64,000 nt of DNA from Cristatella mucedo (lineage: Eukaryota > Bryozoa > Phylactolaemata > Cristatellidae): NCBI GenBank assembly GCA_009760855.2, contig WPIO01000008.1:241001-305000 (forward strand), in the 5' to 3' direction. The position numbers and the translations under genes are program-made. The notes beneath the pieces are model-generated. The model searched no databases. It saw nothing but the letters and a program-made list of their open reading frames with translations, and had not been told where the DNA came from. This document shows, piece after piece, positions 1-34,354 of this stretch. How positions within the stretch are numbered: the stretch's first letter is position 1; every line of letters begins with the position of its first letter.

Positions 1-489
1 TTCCCTCGGAAGCTTCAGTGGCCTCAGAGCTCACAGTCCTCGCCGTCTCTGTGAGCAGAGTTACCCACCCCCCCCCCGCCCCACTGAGCAGCCTGTACTT
101 GGTTAGAGGACTTCCCTTGAGGCCAATAGATCCGTTAGCAGGCGGCAGCTATGAGAAACATCTTACCGGTTAAAAGAGGACATCGGCGGCCTGCCTTCAT
201 TAGCTACGCTAGCTAGCAATTGGTGGTCGGATTTTCATTTGCTCCATAATAATGTCGTAGTTACATACTGCACGGATTGGCCGAAATAACTGCTAGACGT
301 GGCAAATAAAATCAATAAAATTAGGTTTCCAATTATTTAAACTTCTCTAAATTAGTAAATAAACGATATCCGTAAAGTTTCGTGTTTCGTTTCAAATTCG
401 TTCCTTATTATAACGTCTCTAAGTTCCTTTGAAGAGGTTCTCTAATTATCTCTTTATCTCATCTTAGTATCTTAGTCTCCCTCTATCAG
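1..489. other. Non-coding flank, no gene seen
   Basis: The first 300 bases are mixed in composition and the rest is AT-richer. It contains a short C-run near position 70. No open frame with protein character, splice-site pair or recognisable repeat was found before the pyrimidine-rich tract begins. Confidence 0.5.
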
Positions 490-1172
<683 letters not shown>

Positions 1173-1254
1173 TCATTCTCCAAGTGTGACCTGCTTGATC
1201 ATTATCTCTTCCTTGGCCTAAAAGCGAACTGTGTATCCCGGTAATCTTTAGCCA

Positions 1255-1530
1255 CTTGCCGCACTGCGGTGCAGTGTATTGTGAAGCACTGCATTGCAAT
1301 ACACTGTAGTGAACCACACTGCACTGCAATGCACTGCATTCCACTGCACTTTACCATTCGGTACCGCAGTACACTGTACAGTGTACTGCGATCGTCTGCA
1401 CTGCATTGTACCTTTCTGCACTTTACAGCACCGTTCCGCACTGCACTGCAATATACTTCGCTGCACTGCACCATTCTGCAATGCACTGCACTTGGCGGCA
1501 CTGCACTTCGCAATGAAATGCAATTTACTA
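1255..1530. repeat. Degenerate CACTGCA minisatellite
   Basis: A roughly 275-bp array built on CACTGCA/CATTGCA heptamers, arranged in irregular 10-15 bp units (for example around 1318-1350 and 1437-1500). Variants such as TACACTGTA indicate an old, diverged tandem array. Open frames across it on both strands are repeat-driven. Confidence 0.85.
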
Positions 1531-2179
1531 TAAATCTTCGGTCGCTCGGTAGGAGGAGGCCTCCTAGCGAGCGAGCGCCGCGACCTCTTGACCCCATCGA
1601 TCCTCCTTCGATCATCATCCCCCGCACGATCGTGCTCTCCGCTTTAGTGTGCGCTCATCTATTTCTGGTGGCTTCTTTCTTATTTCTATCGATTTCTTTG
1701 GTCAATTTTTTTCTATTTATCTGCCTCCCACTCTCTGGAAGCCGTCGCGGCGTCTACCAGCTGTTTCCCGCCACCATCCTCAAGTCACTTTCCTTCGCAG
1801 CACCGCCTAGCGGTCGCTCATCTGAGCGGAGCGGAGAGCCGAGAGCGAGTGCTAAATGCGGCCGATTCCCGCGGGTTGCAGCCCGCACGGCTAATATCGA
1901 TTCCTTCCGCTGCAGAAACGATGACTAAGTTCCGGTACGATGCCGACGCGTTTTCCACCACCCACCCCACTCCCACCCCCTCCCCGGTGCGCGCGCGCGC
2001 GCATCCGGCGACTCGAGCGATATCTAATAATGAGCTCTGGCTCGCTTCAGGGATCGGTGCTCGCCGGCGGCTCGCGGGTCGTTACAGCGACGCGTTCTCT
2101 GACCTTTTTTTCTCTGACTTTGCACGCTCCACCTTCGTCGTCGACGGCAGGAGCTTTGATTTGCCGATCGCGCCCGCAA

Positions 2180-2211
<32 letters not shown>

Positions 2212-2387
2212 CAGCCGTAGCCTCCGCAAATGCAATGCGACCACCGCCAACAACACGAAAGGGGCGACGGCGGTGGCCGCTTTCGGCGCGCGCGCGAACG
2301 AGCGCGGACTTGCGCTTGAGGCTGCGCGGCGTTTAGCGTTCGTTCCACGCGTTCTGTCCATGCATTTATCGACAGCCTCAGCTAGAA

Positions 2388-2518
<131 letters not shown>

Positions 2519-3609
2519 GATCACGCGTACGATCGCGCTGATAGCCGTACGTTGCTGCTGAAACCGCGGCGTACTGCCAAATCGGTAGGACTATGAGATT
2601 GCCGAGACACCCGCGGTTCCTGAATGACAGTGGCTTGGAACCGGTCGCGCGATGTTCCATGGTCAGGCAGCGTAAAAGCACAAGTCGCTAAACAGGCTAC
2701 GTCATTACACGTCATGTGCAAGCTCCGAAAGGTGCACTTCGCTGCGCCGGAGGCTTGTCGCCAAACCCCGCCCCTCTGGGTGCCGCACGAGACGGGCGGT
2801 CGTACGTCGCTGCTGCAGTTGGGCACTTGCTGCTGCTCGCCGCTGCCGCCGCTGCCGCCGCTGCCGCCGCTGCCACCGCAGCGTTTCGCTACTGTCACCA
2901 CGCGTGCGAGCAACTAAGCACTGCACGTAAGCGTCGCTGGCCGTTGTCGGCCAGCGAGCGACGCTGGCCGCGCGCTACAAGTGTCGAGGCTTCGCCGGTA
3001 TTTGTCTCGCGGCGTCGGCTGGGACTGGCACCGTTACGTTAGCGCCGCGCGCTGGAAGCCTAGTTCAGGCCGCCGCCGCCGCCGCCACCGCCGCCGAGCC
3101 CCGTTTGTTAGCACGCCGCGCGTCAGCGCCCTCTCGCCGTATCCTGGCACTCATCCGCCACCGCCACCGCCGTTGCATCGACGCTGCGCCGATAAAGGAT
3201 CGCAGCGCGCGGCCTTCGCTAAGTCGCGCCGCCGTCGCACTCTTCTTGCCAACTCCAAAAGCGCCGCGCCTCGGTCGGCCACTTCCTAGTCAGACGGCCG
3301 GCGCTCGCGCCACTCAGCCGCCATTGTTGCAGGTTCAGTCTACCGAACCCGTTCCGTCGCTGCTGCTATATCGGCTTCTCGCCCGCTGCAGCGCTCGCTT
3401 TCTCCGGGGGCGCGCGCACGGCTCGCCGGCGAATTCCCACGATTCGCGGCGCGAATCCGTTTCGCATGTGCGCCTCGCGAACGAGTTCCATTCGGAAGAG
3501 CTGGCGCGCACGCTGGCCATGCACGAAAGCCCGGCCGGCTTCGAATTCGCGAGACCAAAGTTTCGCGCTCTCAAGAATGCGTGCCGAAGCCGAATGCAGA
3601 GCTTCGCTG

Positions 3610-3725
3610 AGCTGTCGCCGTCACCGTCACCGCCGCCACCGCCGCCGCCGCCGCCGCAGCCGCCGCCGCCGCCGCCGCCGCAGCCGCCGCCGCAGCCGCC
3701 GCCGCCGCCGCCGCCACCACCGCTG
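3610..3725. repeat. (CCG)n with CAG interruptions
   Basis: An imperfect (CCG)n tract interrupted by CAG and CAC triplets, about 0.75 kb upstream of the hormone gene. Similar short GCCGCT repeats lie at 2838-2880. Confidence 0.9.
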
Positions 3726-4154
3726 GCGAGACTTCGCGCGCTACGAAGAACGAGCGCACTAGTTTCGCGCCGGCGCGCGAGCAGCCGACGCCGGTTTCGC
3801 GAGCCGATCAGATGCCCGCTGGCTGGCGAGCGTCTGCCCGACGCCGCGCGGCCCTTCGGCTCGCGAGCGCCGGAAACTCGAAGCGGGAGCGGCGACTGCT
3901 CGCGACCCGTCAGCCGCTCCCCAAACGCCAGCCAGCCAGCCAGCACTCGCTCGACGCGCGAGCGTGCGAGTCGTTTCCGTCTTCGCGCTCGGCTTGAGCG
4001 CGCGGAGTCGTTTCCGCTTTCTCGCTCGACGCGAGCGCGCGAGTCATTTCCGCTTTCGCGCCCGACTGGGCCGAGGTCGGTCTCCTAAATGGCGGCTCGA
4101 CGGCCGCCGCCGCAGAAGCGCCGCGAGAGGCGTCGATAATTCTAAAATCGCCAG

Positions 4155-4190
4155 CCAATTAAAGCACAGCGCAAGCGCCTTATAAGCAAA
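4155..4190 (+). promoter_or_regulatory. Putative CCAAT/TATA core promoter of the vasopressin-type gene
   Basis: CCAAT lies at 4155-4159 and TATAAG at 4181-4186, about 26 bp apart on the same strand. This predicts a start site near 4210 and a 5' leader of about 240 bases. The leader has no ATG before 4454, which agrees with that codon being the start. The site is predicted from motifs only. Confidence 0.4.
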
Positions 4191-4453
4191 CCGCCGCCTC
4201 CGCCGCCAGCGCCACCCCGTTGCGCGAACTGGCTGCGCTCGTGCCAGCGTACTTTCACTGAGAGGAAGGAGCCGTCGTCGCGACGCGTTACGCGAGCCGC
4301 GGGTTGGCGCGAGCGACGACCACAGCAGCAGACTGCAGCAGACGACTCGGGCAGCAGGCGATTGCGGTTCCGCGGCCTCCGTCATCGTAGCCGCGGGCGA
4401 CGGCCCTGGTGGTTTTGGCCTCGTCGGCCGACTGTCGTGCAGCAACGGGTAGG

Positions 4454-12901
<8,448 letters not shown>

Positions 12902-13205
12902 TGCACCTCGAGCGGTGGCCTAGGCGACCGGCCGCCGCCGCCGCCGCCGCCTCCGCGCTCGGCCATCGCGTCACCGCGGCCTGGCGGTGGCGCTGCTGAT
13001 CGCCGTCGTCCAGCTAGTGCTCCACACGGCGGCAGCGAACTGCGAACGCGCTGCCGCTGCTCCTGCTGCTGCCGCTGCTCCTGGAGAACGGAAGCTCCCG
13101 TCGCTGTGCGAGCAGCATTGAAGTTCGCTTTAAGGCTAGCGATCTACCGAAAGGGCTGCCGCCGGGTCGCGGCCGCTCCAACCTCGGCGTCTCGGAATCC
13201 GCCGC

Positions 13206-13243
<38 letters not shown>

Positions 13244-13362
13244 GAGACTCGAACGAAAAAATTCGACAGCGATATGGCGACGATCGTCGCTATGGCGACG
13301 ATAGGATGCTAAGCTCAAGCTTGGCCGCAGAGAAAGTCGGGCGCCGTAGCGGATGCAGTCTA

Positions 13363-13368
13363 AATAAA
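13363..13368 (+). terminator. Poly(A) signal of the hormone gene
   Basis: AATAAA lies 462 bases after the stop codon, giving a 3' UTR of about 480 bases. The UTR contains a (CCG)n run at 13212-13241. No earlier AATAAA is seen after the stop. Confidence 0.5.
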
Positions 13369-13483
13369 CCCTATTGGCACTGCTGCGATATTTACCTGTG
13401 TACCGGCGGTTGGCTCTCTCCTCGATTCTGCTTTGCAAACCACTGCACTCTCTTTGCACCGTCTTTCACTTTCCCTTTTACTG

Positions 13484-13533
<50 letters not shown>

Positions 13534-13541
13534 TTTGTCTG

Positions 13542-13577
<36 letters not shown>

Positions 13578-13705
13578 TTTGTCTGTCCCTCGCTCTCTCT
13601 CTCTCCTTCCCTCTTTGTCTGTCCCTCTCTCTCGCTCTCTCCCTCTTTGTCTGTCCCTCGCTCTCTCTCTCTCTTTCTCCCTCTCTCCCTCTCCCTCTTT
13701 GTCTG

Positions 13706-13745
<40 letters not shown>
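13484..13745. repeat. (CT)n with repeated CCCTCTTTGTCTGTC units
   Basis: A pyrimidine tract in which the module CCCTCTTTGTCTGTCCCTC recurs five times within (CT)n. It lies just downstream of the hormone gene. Confidence 0.93.
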
Positions 13746-14424
13746 CTAAAATTGCCTCGACAGGTTAGAAAAACCATCATCCGCGCGACCATTCGGCGAG
13801 ATAGCGCAGCAACCGGAGCAGCCTGCGCGTAAAAGGAACGAATCAGCCTAGCGGCGCTACCTGTCACCCGGAAGAGTAGCCTCGCGTCTCGCGCGGCAGC
13901 TCAGCAGCGCACCGCCCAATCAGAGCGAACCCCCTTTCGTGCGTACGCTTCGCTGCATTGGCGTCACAGCTCTTTAGTTTGCCTGCTAGACAAGCAAAGG
14001 AAACTTCGCATTTCGCAACGATATCCGCGGAGGCGGCGCGGAGTGCTATTTAAATCCGGCTCAGGATTCAGCTGCTGTGCAACTTTTGTAAAATATTTAT
14101 GGATTTGAGAATTAAAGGCCATCTTGTCATTTGCTAGTTAGAACCCGCTCATTTAGCTCACAAATCACGATTCGCTCACTTCACGTGCTGCGATGTGATG
14201 TCACGTGATGTGGCGGGCCGGACTACGAGTCCCAGGGGCCTTTTAGCGGAGTCAGAGACCAGTAAGCTATGTCTAGTAAGTACATGATTATGATTGCAGT
14301 GTCTACATCATATTATCTGCGTCTGTAATGTCTATTACATCTCGACCTATGTCTGTCATATCTATGACTTACTCTTTAGCCATGCGTAGTGGTACAGCCT
14401 AGCTGTGTGCCGTCAAAATAAAAT

Positions 14425-14580
14425 CCATAATTCATTTGTATAGCGTCCTATGAGAACTAGATCTCTACTCAGGCGCTTTACATTCGCCGCGGGGTCCGAG
14501 CCCACGACCTCGGCCCTCAAATACATCAATCTTGACCTTGGATCTGGGCGAGCACCTTAACAGCTGCGCCAAACCAGTGC
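14425..14580 (-). mobile_element. tRNA-derived SINE (antisense copy)
   Basis: Read on the - strand, it has the head (ctggtttggcgcagctgttaag, gtgctcgccc), the B-box region (gaggtcgtgggctcg) and the tail core (aagcgcctgagtagag) ending in an A/T-rich stretch. It is the same family as 27,283, 26,000 and 46,648. Confidence 0.8.
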
Positions 14581-15029
14581 TGCACGCTCGGGATCGTCAC
14601 CGCGTACGGTCGGTCGGCGCTAACGGGCTAGCACGGCGCGAGCGCTCATGACCTCGCCACCTTGCGACCTCCGGGTTCGCGTCGCAATCGCGTCGACCTG
14701 CCCGATCGCTCAGCGAACGATCGAGCGCGCGCGCGCGCGCGCGCGCGCGCGCGCAATCGACCAGCGGCGAGCTGCGTCGCCCGTCGGCGGTCCGGAGCCG
14801 CCGCGCTCGCAGTAGCCCGTCGGTTGCCGTTGTTACCGTCAAGCGAGCGAGCGCGGCTTGGAGAGCGACGGCGGCGACTCTTCTCGCTCGACGGAAGCGC
14901 ACAATGAGCTGCGTGACTTTCAAGCCGAAGCTCGGCCGTCCGCGCGTGTTTTCCCAATGAAAAGCGGCGTCGTTCGACGCTCGCTACACGTCAACGGCGT
15001 CCCAAGCGCTGCGTATCGGTACTGCTCCG

Positions 15030-15060
<31 letters not shown>

Positions 15061-15904
15061 CGCTGCCGCTGCTGCTGCTTTAATTGCCAATGTCCGGCGT
15101 TTTGAGTAAGCCGACGGTTGCTACAACAGCTTACCGTACGGAACGCAGCAACTCATCAACTAATAATATCCCCCGGCGCTCTCCGTCCTAATTTAGTCGC
15201 TACGCGCGCGCCACCTGCAATGGCATCGATACTGCGCACATCCGGCTGCGATCGCTCTAGGAGACACGCGCGTGCGCGGACTGTCACGCGCGCGCTCACC
15301 GGCGCGCACCCGCGGTGGAGCGTGCGAGCGCGGCGCGAACCGCCGGCGGTGCGCCGTGTGACAGCACGTACGCCGGCTTATAACCGGCCCCTCGTCACTC
15401 GATCCGCATCAGCCGAATCAATGGCAGATCAAAGAACCAGCGGCGAATCACAGGCGGAGGGTGCAGACTGCGAGTCCGGCGGTGGCCAGATCCTCTTTCG
15501 ATACAGCCTGACAATCAGCTCCAAAGTCGCGAAATTAGCTTCGAAAATCAGCTCCGAAGGCGATTCGAAGTTCCTCCTCGGGCGCGCGTGCATTCGAGCG
15601 CGGGCGGTGTGCCTTCGAGCGGCCGCTGAGATTCGGCGATTCGATGTGTTACCAGCCCCTGCCGCTGCCCGAGGAGTTACCCGCCCACCCGCTCGCCGCC
15701 CGAGTGACGTCATAATGTAGCCAGCAATTACGAATGAGAGGCGATTCTAGAGAACGTCTTAACGATCGCAGCTGACGGCGACGACGCTCTTCACCCGCTG
15801 CTGCTAGCGGCTCCTTCTCCCGTGTCTGCTGCTGCTGCCGCCGCTGCTTCTGCTTACTCGCGCCATGTCGACGGTAGTCAAGGGAAAACGGCAAGTTTAG
15901 AATA

Positions 15905-15999
15905 GTAACAACAATAGCAATGCATTTGTTATAGCACCCCAAGAGAGCTCCATCTCTTTCTAGGCTCGTCAAATTTCCCGCAAAGGAAGCACGATCGGA
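15905..15999 (-). mobile_element. SINE tail fragment
   Basis: An (AAT/AAC)n-like start and a core (gttatagcaccccaagagag, ctctttctaggc) match the tail of the tRNA-derived SINE family in antisense. The tRNA-like head is missing. Confidence 0.6.
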
Positions 16000-17519
16000 T
16001 GGTTAGGGCTAGCATGCACGACGAACAAGCATAACACGGTTTGAGATGTCGTGCACAAGGGTCGGCATGCAAATACGGTTCGTGGCTGCATTCGCAGTGT
16101 CAGCACGCATAAGCACATAAACGATTAATCCCGAGGACCAAGCTAAATGCTGTCACAAACAGGTGCGTTTTAGCTTCTTTTTAAACGCGGTCGAATCAGG
16201 TGATTTCAGAGCGCCACACAAGCACGTCGTCTTCGAGACGCCCGCCCCGCCCCTTCGATGGCCATGACGCCCTTCTGCTTACGTCAATAGCTGAACGATT
16301 TGAGCGGCGGCGACAATGGGTGCGCGGACAAAGACTGTTTGTGTCCTTTGTGCCGCTGCTAGGATCAGCGACCGGCGAGCGGCGGCGGCGCGCACGCGTC
16401 AGCCGCCGCCGCTCGCGTTGCCGAGTGGACCGCCGAGCTTTCGGCGGCGGCTTTTTGGAGGAGCCGGAGATCTGCGATTCGCCGTCGCCATCCACCCGCC
16501 CGCCCGCCCCGCCCCCTCCCGCGACCGCGACCATACTCGCCGTTGCGTCAGCGCGCGCCGGCGGCCAAAAGCTGTAGCTCGCGACGTTCGTCGCATCGCT
16601 CCTTGGCTGGGAAACCATTCGGCGTTCGGCGTCGCTGCACGAGGCACGCCCCCCTGCTGCGTGAGTACCGCGGCGGTGTCTCGGCAGCTTCTAGCGATTA
16701 GCGAGGCGACGATCGCGTCATCTGAGGCCAAGCCCCGGCTGGCAAGCCGTCGCGCGCCGGGCACGCGCGCACGCGGCGCGAGGCCTCCAGGTCAGGCGCT
16801 CGCCCGCCGCGCTCCGCTCTAGCGGAGCTAATCCGCTGCTCTCGGGCGCGCGATCGACTCCCGAGGCGCACGCGCGCAGCCGGGGGTTCGGTAGCTAGCG
16901 GCCGACTCACGCCGTTTGCCGTTCATTCCGAGACGCCTAGATAGACAGACGTCTAGCTGAAGCGTTGCGGGACGGCAGCAGGAGCTTCGCGCCGATTGTC
17001 TCGCCGAGCTGGGCGGCGTTCGTTACGCCGAGCTGGGCGCGAGCCTGCACCGCGCCTGCGCGCCGCCGCGGCCGGAGCCTTGAGCCAAGCGATCGACTGC
17101 CGGCGACAGCGGCGCACCGCCTCGTGGTCGTGGTGACTACCGCGAGGCGGCGCTCAGACGACAGTGCGCGGCGCCGTCTCGCGGTCTGGCGCCGACGACG
17201 CTGAGCCGCCGTCATCGATCCAGTAGCTTCTTCGCGAAATCTGCTTGCCCTGTTCCAGAGTGATCATTCATTAGACCGTCGTCGCTTCAGATCCACTGAC
17301 AAGTCGGCTCAAAGACTCAAAGACTCAAAGAGATGCAGCATGTCAAAAATTCGGACCCGCTTAGGCAGCGATACCGCATAGGGTAGTTGATCCGTGCATT
17401 TGCGACATACCGCCTCGACTTGTGTAGTAGGTCACTGCTTACTGGCTTACAGGTCTGTGCAATCAGGAGCTCGCATTTGCTGGAAAACTCTGCAGCTTGC
17501 TTGTCGTCGGTGTCCCATA

Positions 17520-17775
17520 TGCTGCCACATCAGACCGCTTAACGCCGACCTGCAATGGCTTAAGTTATTGCATCGAGCAGTTTATTGAATTTTAAGTTCT
17601 GTCGCTCACCCTCAACCAGGCTAGGCATCGTACCACCCGCTCTTCTGACTCACATTGCTTCACTATACCTCGAATCAAGCAACCATAAATCCTTTGGAAA
17701 CAGTGCCTTTAGTTCGTATACTCCCAATCCCTGGAACTCACTTCCGACCGACGTCAAAAATCCCCTGATATGACA
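17520..17775 (+). pseudogene. Relic of a non-LTR retrotransposon 3' end
   Basis: The frame ending at 17,773 contains a W-N-S-L-P-x-D-V-K motif preceded by S-F-G-N-S-A. This is the typical C-terminal signature of CR1/L2-type reverse-transcriptase proteins (family knowledge). It differs in sequence from the other LINE copies in this window, so it is a second, older family. Confidence 0.55.
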
Positions 17776-17782
17776 AGATTTG

Positions 17783-17960
17783 AGCCGCAACGGCTCACTA
17801 GGTAAGGCGGTTGCTTTTCATGACCTCGGCCCCGAGGTCGTGGGTTCGAATCCTGTGGTGGGCGATCCTTTATCGTCACTGCAAGCAGTGGTGACAGCCG
17901 TTAAGGCGCTTCTGTCGCTATACACAAAGAGGCTGTTAAATCAGCTAGCATTTATTTATT
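17783..17960 (+). mobile_element. tRNA-derived SINE with intact B box
   Basis: A tRNA-like head holds the perfect internal promoter B box GGTTCGAATCC at about 17,842-17,852, plus an A-box-like stretch (ggctcactaggtaaggcgg). A core follows (ccgttaaggcgcttctgtcg). There is no acceptor-stem pairing or anticodon arm good enough for a real tRNA. It directly follows the LINE relic. Confidence 0.7.
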
Positions 17961-18089
17961 CAATTAAAAAGCAGCTAAAAAGGCTACTGCTCGTCACAAC
18001 ATCTTGTGGGTTCTTGGAACTTTCATTTGTGTTCTTATGCGTGCTGACACAGTTGATGTTACCAGTAACTATATTGTGCATGTCGACAC

Positions 18090-18205
18090 TGTGCACGTTA
18101 CCGCTGGCCATATTATTATGCTTCCCTTAAAGCGTACGTAAAGTGCTTAGAAAAATCTTAATTTATCTGAGGGTTATATGGAAATGCGTTATTATTATCA
18201 TATCT
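18090..18205 (-). mobile_element. Degraded SINE tail
   Basis: Weak match to the antisense SINE tail (aaagtgcttagaaaaatctt, ctgaggg, then attattat). Low conservation suggests an old copy. Confidence 0.4.
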
Positions 18206-19002
18206 CTTTGGGGCTAAGCTTGTAGCTCTGGTCCGATGGCCCAAAGCTCCAGCGCTTCAGATAACCACTGAAACCGTTCAAGCACTATGAAGCACGTTTC
18301 CAAGGAAGGGCAGAATAGAGACAGACAAACAAGCGGAGGATGGTTTTCTAAGATGAAAGGCATTAATTGTATCTAAATACAAGTAGCCACGCTCTTATGT
18401 CGACGTGGCACAATACGCTGCCTGTGATCAGAGCGCTTTCGAAAACCAGCCACCCTAAGGTGGGGGCTAACTCCCACTAAATGAGAGCGCTCGATCGAAT
18501 GCGCTTGCAAGCTCGAGCTTGTGTACGCTCGCAAGGGCGCTCACAAACTTCCTGTCGCATTTTGTCTGCGACTCGTGTCTCGAGTTCGCCTGCTCGTCGC
18601 CCGTTCGGCTCTGAGAGGGCTGCGCGAAGGATTCTTTTCCGGCGGCATTTCCGCTCAAGCTCAAAGCTTTGACCTCCTAAACAAAAGACCGACTTCTTGC
18701 CCGATTCTCACTGAAGTGTGCAGAGGCAACGGCGCCGGCGTGTGAACCAGAGCCGTTCGTCCTCGGACCATCTGAACCGCCGAACCCCAGAAGCCCCGGC
18801 TCGAGTCCCAGCTGGGGCCTAGAGGCGTGGCCGCTATGGCCTGGGAGACTGACGTGGCGGGCAGCGGAGGCCTACGAGCCTGCTCCGCCGGTCGGAAGCT
18901 CCGAAGGCGTCGGTCGTGGATGATGCGTCCTCGTGGCGTCTCGAGAGCTTCGCGCCGATCTCTTTCAGCGAGAAAAAGTGCGCCTCCTCGTCCTGCCAAA
19001 CC

Positions 19003-34042
<15,040 letters not shown>

Positions 34043-34152
34043 AATGCCCGGCGCGAATTTGCGACCGACTTCGAGCGATCGCCGCGGCGCTGCCGCTGCG
34101 GCTGCCGCCGCAGACGGATCCCTTTTCGTCTAGCAGAAATGGGCCGCAGGCT

Positions 34153-34199
34153 GCCGCCCACCCGAAGCGCGAGGTCCCTGCGCGCTTCGGGTGGGCGGC
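34153..34199. repeat. Perfect 19-bp inverted repeat in the KY-A 3' flank
   Basis: Arms 34153-34171 and 34181-34199 (GCCGCCCACCCGAAGCGCG) around a 9-base loop, 110 bases after the KY-A stop. If transcribed it would form a very stable GC-rich hairpin. Confidence 0.85.
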
Positions 34200-34299
34200 G
34201 TTCGCGATTGCGACGATCGCCTCGCGGAGCCTCGGGATCGCGATGGGCGGCGGCGCTCGCCGCGCGTGCCGGAGTCGAGCGCCGCCACCTCCGACTTTG

Positions 34300-34301
<2 letters not shown>

Positions 34302-34352
<51 letters not shown>
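34302..34352. repeat. (GA)n microsatellite
   Basis: A 50-bp (GA)n run in the probable 3' UTR or flank of KY-A. Confidence 0.95.

Positions 34353-34354
<2 letters not shown>

Larger units (their letters stand above)
13746..17520. other. Intergenic region, no supportable gene
   Basis: CpG-rich sequence with a (GC)n run at 14727-14755, a (CCG)n run at 15029-15065 and two SINE pieces (listed separately). Open frames such as that starting at 15421 have no recognisable domain and lie in CpG-rich sequence where stops are rare. Confidence 0.45.

Noticed and set aside
15421-15720. Frame starting M-A-D-Q-R-T-S-G-E-S
   Set aside because: CpG-rich region with few stops in any frame; the internal similarity (agctccaaag/agctccgaag) is short-repeat-like.
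17783-17860. A functional tRNA gene
   Set aside because: The B box is perfect, but no closed acceptor stem or anticodon loop can be drawn, and SINE sequence continues downstream.
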